Origin: Phytophthora sp. 'mugwort'
Taxonomy: Eukaryota; Oomycota; Peronosporomycetes; Peronosporales; Peronosporaceae
Direction: 5' to 3'
NCBI GenBank assembly: GCA_033558025.1
Contig: JAUCEF010000014.1
Location: forward strand, 3,472,001-3,536,000
Length of the DNA stretch: 64,000 bases
Under the pieces are notes generated by a model that was not told the DNA's origin, did not search any database, and saw only the letters and a list, made by a program, of their open reading frames with translations. Made by a program: the position numbers and the translations under genes. The stretch's first letter is position 1. Each line of letters begins with the position of its first letter. Shown piece after piece: positions 9,211 through 19,323 of this stretch.

Positions 9211-10812
9211 ATGTCGGACACGACCCTGAGCAACGTGTTGTGGGGCCACAGCGCCGGCGTGCTGGTACTCTCGGCCTCTGGCCTCCTCTGGCGCAGCCGC
9301 ACGACCGAGAGCCAGAAGAAACTGCTAAAGGACGATATCGTGACGCTCCTGTGGACGCCCGTGGGGCCTAAGACACACCACCTTAAAGTGTACCAGAAAG
9401 GTGGTAAGTACGTGCGCTTCACGGGGCTTAAGGCGGAGGACGTGGCGCAGCTTAAGAGCCACGTGGAGTCACATTTCGACCGTGAGCTGGAACAGGAGAA
9501 GGTGGCGGCCAGCGGTGGTAACTGGGGGGACATGAAGTTCGAGGGTCCCAACCTCAACTTCCGCACGGCAAACGCCAGCGTCATGGAGCTTCCGCTGGAG
9601 CAGATCTCCCAGTGCGCGTTACCCGGTAAGAACGAGGTGGAGCTGCAGTTCCACGAAGACGATACCGTGGCTGGAGACGAGGAGACGCTCGTCGAGATGA
9701 GGCTCTACCTGCCTCCGGGTGACGAGGAGGACGAGGTCGTGACGGCCGACGAGTTCCGCCTGCAGGTGCTGGAGAAGGCCAATATCCGCAGCGTCATGGG
9801 CAAGAGCATCGTGGACCTGGACGAGACGATTGGCACCTTCCTTACCCCTCGTGGTCGCTACGGCGTCGAGATCTACGGCTCGTTCCTGCGTATGCACGGT
9901 AAGACATTCGACTACAAGATCATGTACTCCAACATCAATCGCTGTTTCCTACTGGAGCTGCCCAACGGCATTAATACGGCCTTTGTCATCAGTCTGGAAG
10001 AACCCATTCGACAGGGCAAGCAGGGGTACCCCCACCTGGTGCTCCAACTGAGCAAAAACGACGTCCATATTGACGTCAACTTGTCGGCTGAAGAGATCAA
10101 AAAGTACAACGGCAACATCCACGAACGAATGTCCGGCGCGCTGCCCCAGATTGTCGCCACGCTGTTCAAGTTTATCATCGGCAAGAAGGTGTACACGTCA
10201 GGCAAGTTCAAGACACACAGTGGCGACCGTGCTGTCAAGTGTGCCGTTAAGGCGCAGAGCGGCGTACTGTTCCCACTCGAGAAGTCCTTCATGTTCATCC
10301 ACAAGCCTACGACATTTATCCGCTACGAGGAGATCGACTACATCGAGTTCCAGCGATACGCGGGCCAGAGTGGATCATCTGCGAGTCGTAACTTCGACCT
10401 GCTCGTAAGCTGCAAGTCCGTGGGCGGTGAGGCCGCTCGGGAATACATTTTCTCGGCCATTGACCGGCGCGAGTTCCCGGAGCTGAGCCAGTTCCTGACG
10501 TCCAAGAAGCTGCGCATCCGCAACCTAAAGGAATCACACGCTGCCGGCGCGCCGTCGGGCTCGAAGAAGCGCGACTTCAACGAGTATTTAGAGGAGTTAG
10601 GCCCCGAGGAGGGCGAGATCGAAGACGACGAGGACGAGGAGGACTCGGACTTTGGACCAGGTGACGCGTCAGGCAGCGAATCAAGCGACTTCAGTGACGA
10701 GGAGCTTAGCGGCAAGGAATCGGATGAAGATGCCCAGGAGGGGGGCGAGAAGAAGGACAAGAAGAAGAAGAAGAAATCGCACAAGAAGCGCAAGTCCAAT
10801 GTCGAAGAGTAA
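9211..10812 (+). CDS. FACT complex subunit SSRP1/Pob3 (533 aa, no HMG box)
   Basis: Histone chaperone subunit that pairs with Spt16 in FACT to open and rebuild nucleosomes during transcription and replication. The order is typical: N-terminal PH/SSrecog region (about residues 1-180, with LWGHSAGVLVLSASGLLWRS at the start and MKFEGPNLNFRT), a middle double-PH region around 190-430 (FLTPRGRYGVEIYGSFLRMH, SYPHL-like QGYPHLVLQLSKND, and EIDYIEFQRYAG), an acidic stretch near 465-510, and a Lys-rich tail. There is no HMG box after the acidic region, so the protein has the fungal Pob3 layout rather than the animal SSRP1 layout. I chose the ATG at 9211 over an in-frame ATG eight codons upstream because family similarity starts at MSDTTLSNV. 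A single exon suffices. Two E2F-like sites lie just upstream. Confidence 0.95.
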   Translation: MSDTTLSNVLWGHSAGVLVLSASGLLWRSRTTESQKKLLKDDIVTLLWTPVGPKTHHLKVYQKGGKYVRFTGLKAEDVAQLKSHVESHFDRELEQEKVAASGGNWGDMKFEGPNLNFRTANASVMELPLEQISQCALPGKNEVELQFHEDDTVAGDEETLVEMRLYLPPGDEEDEVVTADEFRLQVLEKANIRSVMGKSIVDLDETIGTFLTPRGRYGVEIYGSFLRMHGKTFDYKIMYSNINRCFLLELPNGINTAFVISLEEPIRQGKQGYPHLVLQLSKNDVHIDVNLSAEEIKKYNGNIHERMSGALPQIVATLFKFIIGKKVYTSGKFKTHSGDRAVKCAVKAQSGVLFPLEKSFMFIHKPTTFIRYEEIDYIEFQRYAGQSGSSASRNFDLLVSCKSVGGEAAREYIFSAIDRREFPELSQFLTSKKLRIRNLKESHAAGAPSGSKKRDFNEYLEELGPEEGEIEDDEDEEDSDFGPGDASGSESSDFSDEELSGKESDEDAQEGGEKKDKKKKKKSHKKRKSNVEE

Positions 10813-10995
10813 AGCTGACGCGCCAATAGCTGGAAAGCAGGTCGCACTGCCTTGCTTTACAATACACCAGGACCATCTTGTTGGCCTTCTTATCCAGCTA
10901 TCCGTATTAGTGTAGCCATGTCGGTTTCCGATATATTGCCTCTGTGTTTTTATATTAAGCGTTGAAGGGTTCGCCACTTTTTTTTAATATTCAGA

Positions 10996-11451
10996 ATGGC
11001 GACGAAGACCAGCAGGACACGTCGGCGGCCGCGTCGACAGCTCGGCCTCGAAGCCCCAGCCAAGGAGCATCTGGCGCAGCGAATTGCGGATGTCGTGGCG
11101 CACTCGCTGCAGCAGAGTCGGCGAGAAAGCGGCAATGGGGAACTGCCGTGTGCTGGTGCGGGGAAGCTGGCGTCGACGCTGCGAGTGGCGCAGCGGAACG
11201 TGGCCGACATGACGGCGTATCTGCAGCAGCGGGAGGTGGTGGCGAGTCGAGAGCAGAGGCAGGAGGTGACGTCATGTTGTGAAGGCGAGGAGCACAACGT
11301 GTGTGTCATTTGCCTGGATGGGAACATGATTCCTGGAGAGGAAGAGAGAGTGGAGGCGCTGCCTTGTGGCCACGTCTTCCACGCTCGCTGCATAGCCCAG
11401 TGGCTGCTTTATCGACGAGTGTGTCCTGTAGACCGACGGCCAGTAGAGTAA
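10996..11451 (+). CDS. Small RING-H2 zinc-finger protein (151 aa)
   Basis: Probable E3 ubiquitin ligase or RING adaptor. The RING lies at the extreme C-terminus: Cys103 and Cys106, Cys124-x-His126-x2-His129-x2-Cys132, then Cys143-x2-Asp146. The eighth ligand is Asp rather than Cys, the arrangement known from RBX1-type RING-H2 fingers (CPLD). The preceding 100 residues are Arg/Gln-rich, probably helical, with a basic N-terminus, and match no domain I know. It lacks the Trp-rich cullin-binding N-terminus of RBX1, so it is probably not RBX1 itself. It lies 183 bp after SSRP1 on the same strand and converges on the SDR gene. Confidence 0.8.
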   Translation: MATKTSRTRRRPRRQLGLEAPAKEHLAQRIADVVAHSLQQSRRESGNGELPCAGAGKLASTLRVAQRNVADMTAYLQQREVVASREQRQEVTSCCEGEEHNVCVICLDGNMIPGEEERVEALPCGHVFHARCIAQWLLYRRVCPVDRRPVE

Positions 11452-11666
11452 TAGGTCGGTTTGGGTGGGGCGACGTGGCGTAGGAAGAATAAGGTAAAAC
11501 GAAGTTGGTGACAGCGCTTCCGAGTAAATGCAGCAAGGCTAATGATATTCGATGCTACTTTTCGAGTGCTACGTAGAGCACTACTCTCATGGAATGTTGC
11601 TCCCTGACATAATGCCGCGTTATCAAGGATGAAGAACCTCATACCCTACGCTCTCGTTCCATCGCC

Positions 11667-12441
11667 TTACCACGGCAGGATGTCGCCACGGAAGTGGAAG
11701 TACTTGCCGCTGTCTTCAGGCTTGGCATTTGCAATGATCTTAGTGAGACCGGCGACGCTCTCCTCAGTCGTGACTTCGCCCGAGTGGCCGGTCATGCGCG
11801 TGACAACGTAGCCCGGATGCAATGCCAGCGCGATGATCTTGTCGTCCTTAAGGTCGATCGAGAGGCTTTTGTTAATCATGTTGAGCGCCGACTTGGACGC
11901 GCGGTAGCTGTATCGACCACCAGATCCATTGTCGGCAATGCTGCCCATGCGCGACGTGATCTGACCCACTGTGGCTGTTCCGTTCTTAGCCACCGCGAGC
12001 TTCAGGTTCGGCAGTAATGCACGCGTCACGAGGAAGGGGCCGACGGCGTTCACTTCAAAAAGCTTCATCATTTCAGCCTTAGTGACGTCAGGAATGCCGC
12101 CTCCGCCGCCCATGCCGGCATTATTGATCAGCAGGTCAATGGGCTCGTCCTTGAGCGACTCGGCCGCCTTGGCAATGGACGACTCGTCGCTGATGTCCAG
12201 TGGGATGATCTTGGACACCGCTAGCGCCTTCAGCTGAAGCAAGCAACGCACGACAAGACACCGAGTCAGTAACGTGTTTAAAAGCTTCTAGAAGCACATG
12301 AAAACGTACGTCGCTGGCGCCTTCGACGTCGCGCGCGGCGGCGATAACCTTCCAGCCGTCAGCTACATAGTGGCGTGTGAAGGCGAGGCCGATGCCTCGG
12401 TTGCTGCCAGTGATAAGGACCGTCTTGCTGGCGACGCTCAT
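11667..12441 (-). CDS. Short-chain dehydrogenase/reductase, two exons (232 aa)
   Basis: NAD(P)-dependent oxidoreductase of the classical SDR family; substrate unknown. Exon 1 is 12441-12310 and exon 2 is 12233-11667, around a 76-bp intron (12234-12309) with donor GTACGT and acceptor TTCAG. The join is phase 0. Exon 1 carries the Rossmann motif TGSNRGIG (residues 11-18). Exon 2 carries LLINNAG, a serine-containing SRMGSIAD block and the active-site YRASK (Tyr-x3-Lys), then HPGYVVTRM after the active site. Length is typical for a small cytosolic SDR of the carbonyl-reductase / C-factor type. It lacks a signal peptide and converges with the RING-H2 gene, 215 bp apart. The first exon frame continues past the donor only into poor sequence, which supports the intron. 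Confidence 0.9.
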
Positions 12442-12897
12442 GACCTTAGATAAAAGGGATCCAGATGTCGGAGACTTCGGTTGGATTCGAAAATGAGGGA
12501 TCTTGTCACTGCGACGATGACTTGATGGCTGGTCTCACAAGAATCTGAACACAAGAGAATAGCATGCAAATAGACATCCTATTTAGTATTGCACGCGCTT
12601 ACATTAACTACACTAATAGCTCGCCACGAGCACCAGCGGCAAAAAGGGAAAAAGGAAAAGCTCGTGCGAGGGAGAGGCCCGCAAGGCGCCGCCACTAGTA
12701 TAATAGCCTCTCCTTGTGTCTTGGTCACTTCTGTACCTGCCAGGAAGGAACAGCGCTGATCGACCACCTCTTTATCCTATGCCAGGTGCTCTTCTCCACT
12801 CGACCAGCTTGACCCCATCCTGTTCGATGACCTCTAGACCCAGCCATCTATAGTCCTCCGTTGTGAAGGGTACTCGACTTGGTCGAGCCCTTCACCT
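12442..12897. other. Intergenic region between SDR 5' end and the RING/KGKW gene 3' end
   Basis: Contains the promoter and leader of the SDR gene and the 3' end of the minus-strand RING gene. No coding frame with protein-like features; no RNA gene seen. Confidence 0.4.
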
Positions 12898-15315
12898 TCA
12901 CGCTGACAATTTGCTCTTCTTGTTATCTGCTGTCAACGGTGTCTCCTGCTGCGAGCTCTCCAACCGACGTTTCCGCTCATTGGCAAGATGCGAAGACTCC
13001 TCACCAGCAACTGCGGCTAATGCACTCAGCTGTAACGTCGAGCCATTAGAAGGAATACCAGTCGACTCAGACGACGCCACCAATGACAAGATATCCTCAA
13101 TGGAGGAATTACGCGGGAAACCAGACTTGAATCCTCCGCCCAACGAACTCAACTTGTCATAAGAGGCGCTTGAAGATAATGTACTCAGGTTCGAGAATGA
13201 CGGGAAGCTGCTGAGGTAATCGCTGGAACCGAAGCGAGACAGCATGTCCGAACTCGGTACGCGCGCCATCTTGTCGAGAGATGGCACCCTCGGGATACGT
13301 TGCTCACTGCCGCCCATTGTATGAAGCTTATCCATTGACGGAATGCGCGGCAGCTTGTCCAGCGATGCAACACGCGGAAGCTTGTCAATCGACGGTACAC
13401 GAGGCATTTTGTCCATCGATGGCACGCGTGGGAAAATACCCGACGAGCTACGCGGCATCTTGTTCAGTGGTTTTGGGATCTGGATCTGGTTTCCTGAGCC
13501 TGAAGAAGCAGAAGCGTTGTGACTGGGGCTGAGACGCTTGGCAACTCCAGTGCTAGTGGAGCTAGTCGTCACGCTCGTTGAAGTCGACACGGCACTGCTG
13601 CTGTTGTTGACACTGCTTGAACTTGTCTGCACATTAACATCTGTATCCCGCTGCTGCTCTTCCTCCTTCGCACCATTGTCACCGAGCCTCCTCCGAATAC
13701 CTCCCAGCGTAATATTATCGTTACCCTGCTGCCTCTTGTTATCACCAGCATTTTCCATTGTATCCCGCATGTTCTGAGCTATTAGTGCTGCTCCTCCACG
13801 CGGACTGTTCGGGCCGTGATCCTGCAACAAATTTGAGAGCTGTTCGAGAGACTGGATACGCGGGAAATAGGCGTTCAAACCCTCACCAATGGACAGCGGT
13901 TTGGGCAATCCGGCAGACTGACTGTCGAATCCGCTGCTAGTCATCGTGTTCTGCGTGTCTGTCGACGCGTACGAGCCACTAGAGTTCATCCCGCCAAAGC
14001 CCGATGACGTAGCGTGCTGGAAATTTTCAATACTGGCCACACGAGGGAACAAACACGAAAAACTGTCGATGGATGACACGCGAGGAAATGCGTCACCTGA
14101 GTTGCCGTCCATAGCAGAGCTACTAGGCGATTTGTTGTCATGGATTTGGTTCGGAGGTTGCTGGCCCTGTGTCTGCGCGCCAGCAATGCCTAGCATCGAC
14201 ACATTGCTGTGGTCGGCATTAAATAGGTGAGAGGACACATTGTTGGTCTGTTGCGGAGGATGCAGAGGCGGTTGGACAGGCATGCTGCCTGCTCGGCTCG
14301 GAGCTCCATAGCCTGCATTTGGCTGCTGCTGCACAGGAACCGGACGAGGCTCCTGCTTCGTCATTGGCTGCACGGGGGCTGACGGGTATCCTTGTTGCTG
14401 TTGCTGTGCTTGAGGCGGCCGCATGGCAGCCGGGCTTCCTGATGCAACTGCTGCGTATCCAATTGACCTGGCGGCTGCATAGCGATTCTTATCCCGCGAG
14501 AGCTCCGACTCAAGTCGTTTCTCGCGCCGTCGCTGGTTGTACTGCTCTCGCTCCAAGTAAGTTTTCTCCAGCTCTGCGAGGTCTTTGCGGATGGCCTCCA
14601 TGTCGTCCTTGGAGACTTCGTCCTCGCGTCGTCGAAAGATGATCTTCCCAATGCACTGATCGCCTGTGTACTTCTTGGAGATCCGCATGGGATCACAGTT
14701 CAGCAACTTGGACAGGAACGTTCGCAGCGTGGTGCCCTCGGCCAGAGGTAAGTTGCCCTTCTTAAACTCCTCGATCAGGCGGTCGCAGTAGGCGCTTTCC
14801 TCGGTCGTCCACTTGCCCTTGCGCATGGCTGTGGGTGGGTTAGCCGGCTGCGCGTTAGCGTCCCCATTAGCGTTGGTCGTCGGGGTCACTCCGGGCGCGG
14901 CGTTGTGCGAGGTACCATCCAGTACATGCGCCTTGCTGTCCACGGAATAGCCGCCGTTGTCCTGGGCGTGCATCTGCGCTGCATACTGCTGTTGTTGCTG
15001 CTGCTGCGTCATGAGGCGGCGCGGTGCCTGGATAGGCGTCCAGCACGTGGGGCACACCTTGTCTTTGGTAAGCGCGCGCTCGATGCAGCCGGCGTGGAAC
15101 TGGTGGTGACAGGGCTCTAGCAACACGTCCACGTTGGGATTGTAGCACATGAGGCACGAGCCGGGCGGTGGCTGCATATAAGCGTCCGGGCGACCTGCAG
15201 ACGTGGAGGAGACGGCAGGATTATACGGCACACCGCTGCTCTGCGGAGGCAGGTAGGCGCTCATGGTGACGCTGGGGTCGGGTCTAGGAATGTGCAGCGC
15301 TTCTCCCGTTCCCAT
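12898..15315 (-). CDS. RING finger and KGKW-domain protein with FPRVxSxD repeats (805 aa)
   Basis: Function unknown; layout suggests a nuclear regulatory protein. In order: an N-terminal RING (Cys54 to Cys91, with CHHQFHAGC in the middle and CPTC at the end); a Gln-rich stretch near 104-113; a conserved block at about 166-230 beginning KGKWTTEE and containing PMRISKKYTGDQCIGK, which I recall from stramenopile proteins and which may bind DNA; a charged helix of about 235-285; a long Pro/Gln/Ser-rich region; and a C-terminal half with repeats of FPRVxS[IML]D-type motifs. At least eleven copies are recognisable, six of them back to back near 13270-13440 and others at 13080-13130, 13210-13270, 13830-13875 and 14015-14095. 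No intron is needed. The start at 15315 is the first ATG of the frame; MSAYLPPQ at residue 18 is an alternative. Confidence 0.8.
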   Translation of the reverse strand: MGTGEALHIPRPDPSVTMSAYLPPQSSGVPYNPAVSSTSAGRPDAYMQPPPGSCLMCYNPNVDVLLEPCHHQFHAGCIERALTKDKVCPTCWTPIQAPRRLMTQQQQQQQYAAQMHAQDNGGYSVDSKAHVLDGTSHNAAPGVTPTTNANGDANAQPANPPTAMRKGKWTTEESAYCDRLIEEFKKGNLPLAEGTTLRTFLSKLLNCDPMRISKKYTGDQCIGKIIFRRREDEVSKDDMEAIRKDLAELEKTYLEREQYNQRRREKRLESELSRDKNRYAAARSIGYAAVASGSPAAMRPPQAQQQQQGYPSAPVQPMTKQEPRPVPVQQQPNAGYGAPSRAGSMPVQPPLHPPQQTNNVSSHLFNADHSNVSMLGIAGAQTQGQQPPNQIHDNKSPSSSAMDGNSGDAFPRVSSIDSFSCLFPRVASIENFQHATSSGFGGMNSSGSYASTDTQNTMTSSGFDSQSAGLPKPLSIGEGLNAYFPRIQSLEQLSNLLQDHGPNSPRGGAALIAQNMRDTMENAGDNKRQQGNDNITLGGIRRRLGDNGAKEEEQQRDTDVNVQTSSSSVNNSSSAVSTSTSVTTSSTSTGVAKRLSPSHNASASSGSGNQIQIPKPLNKMPRSSSGIFPRVPSMDKMPRVPSIDKLPRVASLDKLPRIPSMDKLHTMGGSEQRIPRVPSLDKMARVPSSDMLSRFGSSDYLSSFPSFSNLSTLSSSASYDKLSSLGGGFKSGFPRNSSIEDILSLVASSESTGIPSNGSTLQLSALAAVAGEESSHLANERKRRLESSQQETPLTADNKKSKLSA

Positions 15316-17407
15316 TGGACGACGGACAGGGTCTCTGTGGGGGAGGCGATGAAGGAAGGGGAAGACGGGCGTTAATATGGCGCTCGTGAAGACCGACGCG
15401 CTCGCGTTCTTCGTACGCTGCCAGCGACGATAAGCTTACCTTGCTTGACGCTTGCCGATACTTCCAGAGGGAAAATAATGGGAAGAGACGAGCGGTTCCC
15501 GCCGTCTGGGGCCGTCACGGATTAAATATAGCGGGCGAGAAGGTAAATTGCTAATTTGTAGGTACGTTAGCCTTTATTATGCGGTTTTAGTGGTCAAACT
15601 CAACGTCGGAGGGGTTTGCCCTGATTCGTGTTCTTCTTTTTGAGACGCAGAACCGGGACGATTCCGCCTCGGTACCGATCGAGAACAGCTCTCCCGCGTC
15701 ACTCGGCTCTGGCGCAGAAGGCAACAAAACTTCAGTTGGCTTTGCAGCACATGCGGATGCGCTGCTAGAGCTTCAGTCGTCGTCTACCCGGCTCGAATAG
15801 AGCGTATATGGTGCGTTGCAGTGCCTGCATTGGCAGCATTTAAAAAGCTGCTGCTGACGCAAAAAAGTTTGCAATGCCGTGGCCAACTCAGAAAAGGTTG
15901 ATGATTATTGGGGTTGTGGCGTTGGTCACTCCGCACCGAACAGCTCTGAAACGAGACGAGGGTCTCTTATTAGCAGAGAGCGCGAATGTCGGATACGCAT
16001 TCGCGGCCCGAGATTGGCAGCGGTAACCGAGCGCCTCGTTTCACGTCTGCAGGTTCAGGTTGAACTACGGAGTGCAAAGCGGCAAAGCCTTGGCGTTCAT
16101 GCACAGCAGCAACAGTCATGGCGCATTGATGACTACGGCGCTTAGCGAGGTAAGATTTGGTTCTACCCGGTAGTCATTGAGCAACTTGCTGCGTAGTTGT
16201 CAATTCCGCAATAAGTCAGCTAAAACAACTGATCACATTCATATACGCTAGTAACACTGAAGCCACTAGCTTTCACTAGCTTTCGTCATGATGCATTAAA
16301 CAAAAATTGATATCTGCGCGAAGCATAGCGTGTAAGATGACGGCTCTTGCCGGAGTGATCACGAAAGTCGTAGCAACTGCTCAGCTTTAGCTGCCTAATG
16401 TCGCCGTTCAGAATTCAGGTCATGGTGGTGTGATGCTGCTTCGTTTTCTGGTCAACTGCGAAGTTCCGGGTGTTCGAGAATTTACCAACTAAGCAACTTT
16501 TGTGGGTACCAAATCTCGTTCTAGGAGCCTTCAGCAGTCATCTACCGAAACAAACATTGAAATCACAACGTTGAGGTAGACATTGTTTCCCAGAAACTCC
16601 AACAAGTCGATTGCTTGTCAAAGGAATATGGTCATTTTGTGAGTTCTTACTATAGAAAATAAGAGCTCGTTTTCGCCATTCTCCCTGACTTCTTGGTAGT
16701 CCTCTATTTTGCTGGAGTGGGACCGCTCCTAGATTCAACGAGAGAGAAAAGGTACGAGTGCGCCTTCTTTGTGGACTAAACCTCTTCAATAAAACCACGC
16801 TTTTGTCGATCAAATCCCTGTATGCGAAGCACTAAATCGGGGCTTGAAATTGTCGCACTCGATTAAACGCTCAAGAGCGCTTGAATGCAAATGCAGCGCA
16901 AGAGCTCTTGGTTATGAATCAGCGCCAACAAGTCCGGTGCGAGAATACACTGCAAAAAATGGTAGGTTGCGTTATACTTTTGTGTCGATGCCTGGTGATA
17001 CATGTATATCACTCTGCCCTCTTCTCGCTGAGCAGCGAATAATGTTGATGCATTAATCGCTCGTTATTGTCTGAGCCACCAAAGTACTAAAAGGTCAGAA
17101 ACGGCAAGGTCGCGGCAGCTTCAAGAACCAAGGGCCTTTTTTATCGTTCAAAACCAGATATCGATGTTTGTAGGCATTCCGTGAGCGGACAGTGTAGCCA
17201 TCCCCGCTTCAGTTCCACCATCACTCTCGATCAACGGCAACTAAAACTTCAACCAAACTTCAACCAGCAGGGCCGTGCGCGCAGCGAAATGCTGTCAACA
17301 GCACCGCCTTGGCAAGTATCCGTGCTTTATGCCCTGAATTAGCTTCCGCCCGCTCCTCACTAGGCATCGCTGGAGGTCAGTTTCCTCTCTCTCTCTCTCC
17401 TCGTAGA
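15316..17407. other. 2.1-kb intergenic region
   Basis: Upstream of the RING/KGKW gene and downstream of the EHD gene. Several short frames (for example 15879-16145 plus, 16538-16813 minus) are open, but none shows a motif, conserved start or plausible composition. No RNA gene or clear repeat; a short CT-run lies near 17388-17400. The promoter of the RING/KGKW gene should be at the left end. Confidence 0.4.
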
Positions 17408-19147
17408 CTAAACAGTCGTGGGTCGGCGGGTCGCGCTGATCTGCGGGGAGCTCCTCGCGTTCGGTTGCTCCTTGCTGCTTGTGGGCGGCATGAGCGAGGC
17501 CGGGAGCTCAGCTGGTATTGGCTCGCCGTCCTTCGCCAGGGCACAAAGATGCATGGCGACGGCAAACTCGTTGGCGTCCAGACTTCCAGCTTTCGACTGG
17601 TCGGCGAGGTCCCAAATAGTCCGTAATGTCTCCTGCGAGACTGCGCTCGAGGCCTGCTTCTGCAGAGGCGCCATACAGCTTCCTCCGGTGGCACGACTGG
17701 CGGAATTCAATGCCAACGTTGCGAAAATGGCATCGTACTCAGCCTTGCGCCCAAGCAGCTCCTCCTCCCATTGCAGTCTCCCCTCAGGGGCGATGCTGGC
17801 TGTTGCAAATGGATTATTGCTCGGTATACTGTCAGTCTCAGAGTTCTCCACATCAGCGATGCCCACGCGCGTGTGCTTAGGCAACGACGTCATCAGTGCT
17901 GGGATATCCTTCGTGAGCATATCGTCGATGTCCTGTAGCTCACGAGCCTTTAGCGACGGGAACTTGGTGAACTTGCGGTCAGCGCATTGGCGGACAAAAG
18001 CGTCGATCGACGGGAAGTCGCCCGGTGGCAAGTGATACTTGCGCTGTACTTCTCGAAAGTTCTCGGCCATGTTTTCAATCAGTTCGCGTTGCTTCTTCTC
18101 CATCCCGAATACGGCCGGCATTTTGTCACGCAGGTGACCGAGTATACAGGCATGAACCTTGGCAAGCCGAGCGCGCTTCACGAGCTCGTTCACTTTGCGA
18201 ACAGCAGCATGCTGGGGTAGGGAACGCAACTCGTCGAGTAAGTCTCGTTCTTCCGCATCAAAGAGCGCTTCGGGGGTGCTACTACTGCCATCGTCCCCGT
18301 GCTTCTGACGCGGCTGAGACCAGAAGGAGCCAAGATAGACACGCATCACCTCGGGGGTCTTAAGAACCTTGCCCAGTGACCACATGAGCGCGCCGTACAC
18401 GCGTAACAAACGCTGCTGGTCAACTTGGTCGGCTTTGTTCAGAACACAGCGCACCTTGTCGCTGTGGCCCTGCAGCACTTCGATCACACGCTGGAATTCG
18501 TCCGAGATATCAAGTTTGTGCGCATCAAAGAGCAGCAAAATCAGGTCGGAGCGCTCGGCGAACCAACGTGCCACCTGCGTGAAGTCGTAGCCGCGAGCGA
18601 TACGTTGCTTCTCGCCACTCAGAATACCAGGTGTGTCTACAATAGTTAGTTGCTCAAGCACGGGGGCAGGAAGCTGCGCCACCTCAAACTTATTGAGGAA
18701 AGCTGTACCAAACATGGACAACCCACCATAAGGTAGATCTGGTGCCACACATGCGGCATTGCCCGGGACTGTACGTTCCTCGTCTCCATGCATCACAGCG
18801 ACAAAGCGGTCCGTCGTGGGCTCCGGGCCTACACGTTGACCAGGGAACGGTCTGCCCAGCAGGTACTCGATGAAAGACGTCTTGCCCACAGAGTACTGTC
18901 CGATCATGAGCACCTGCGGCTTGGCTTCAAAGTCGGCATCACTGAGTAGCGGTGAGTGGAAGTCTCCGAAATCATAGCGCTTTTCCAGCGGCTTCAGCTT
19001 GGTGGCGTAGAGTTTCTTGAGCCCATCAATAACCTCACGACTCTTTGCTGCAATCTCGGCTCCTTCACCGCCGGCGTGGAGCTCTGCGCCACCCTTTCCG
19101 GGCAAGGAAGACGAGCGCTGAGCTCGAGGGATCGTGGCCTTGGACAT
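17408..19147 (-). CDS. EH-domain-containing dynamin-like ATPase (EHD/RME-1 type, 579 aa)
   Basis: Membrane-remodelling ATPase acting in endocytic recycling. The sequence shows an N-terminal helical extension, the P-loop GQYSVGKT at residues 83-90, the switch motif TTDRF, DTPGILSG near 171 and the guanine-type specificity motif NKAD near 238. A helical domain follows (about 285-400), then an NPF motif near residue 433 and a C-terminal EH domain (about 450-550), whose EF-type loop LADQSKAGSLDANEFAVAMH is clear. The animal-type order (EH at the C-terminus) differs from plant EHDs with an N-terminal EH. The NPF is the peptide EH domains bind; in animal EHD2 an internal NPF/GPF contributes to autoinhibition, so a similar role is possible. 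It is divergently arranged to nothing; the upstream neighbour is on the same strand, 176 bp away. Confidence 0.93.
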   Translation of the reverse strand: MSKATIPRAQRSSSLPGKGGAELHAGGEGAEIAAKSREVIDGLKKLYATKLKPLEKRYDFGDFHSPLLSDADFEAKPQVLMIGQYSVGKTSFIEYLLGRPFPGQRVGPEPTTDRFVAVMHGDEERTVPGNAACVAPDLPYGGLSMFGTAFLNKFEVAQLPAPVLEQLTIVDTPGILSGEKQRIARGYDFTQVARWFAERSDLILLLFDAHKLDISDEFQRVIEVLQGHSDKVRCVLNKADQVDQQRLLRVYGALMWSLGKVLKTPEVMRVYLGSFWSQPRQKHGDDGSSSTPEALFDAEERDLLDELRSLPQHAAVRKVNELVKRARLAKVHACILGHLRDKMPAVFGMEKKQRELIENMAENFREVQRKYHLPPGDFPSIDAFVRQCADRKFTKFPSLKARELQDIDDMLTKDIPALMTSLPKHTRVGIADVENSETDSIPSNNPFATASIAPEGRLQWEEELLGRKAEYDAIFATLALNSASRATGGSCMAPLQKQASSAVSQETLRTIWDLADQSKAGSLDANEFAVAMHLCALAKDGEPIPAELPASLMPPTSSKEQPNARSSPQISATRRPTTV

Positions 19148-19323
19148 GACGAGGATCTAGCAGAAGGCGTGTCTGAGAGCTTTGCTGCCTGCGTCTGTTG
19201 GTGTGCGACTGCTCGCAGAAGACTGCTGACACCAGGAGTGAAGGTCTTTTTGTTGTCGTTGTTGAAGTGGAAATGGCTAGATTTTCATCTTTCTTCTGTT
19301 TATTTATTTTTTCCATACTAGCT

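Noticed and set aside
10338..10847. Ser/Phe-rich minus-strand frame at the end of SSRP1
   Set aside because: Mirror of the acidic and Lys-rich tail.
10996..11451. Call the small RING-H2 protein RBX1
   Set aside because: It shares the Asp ligand but lacks the RBX1 N-terminal strand and is too long and basic.
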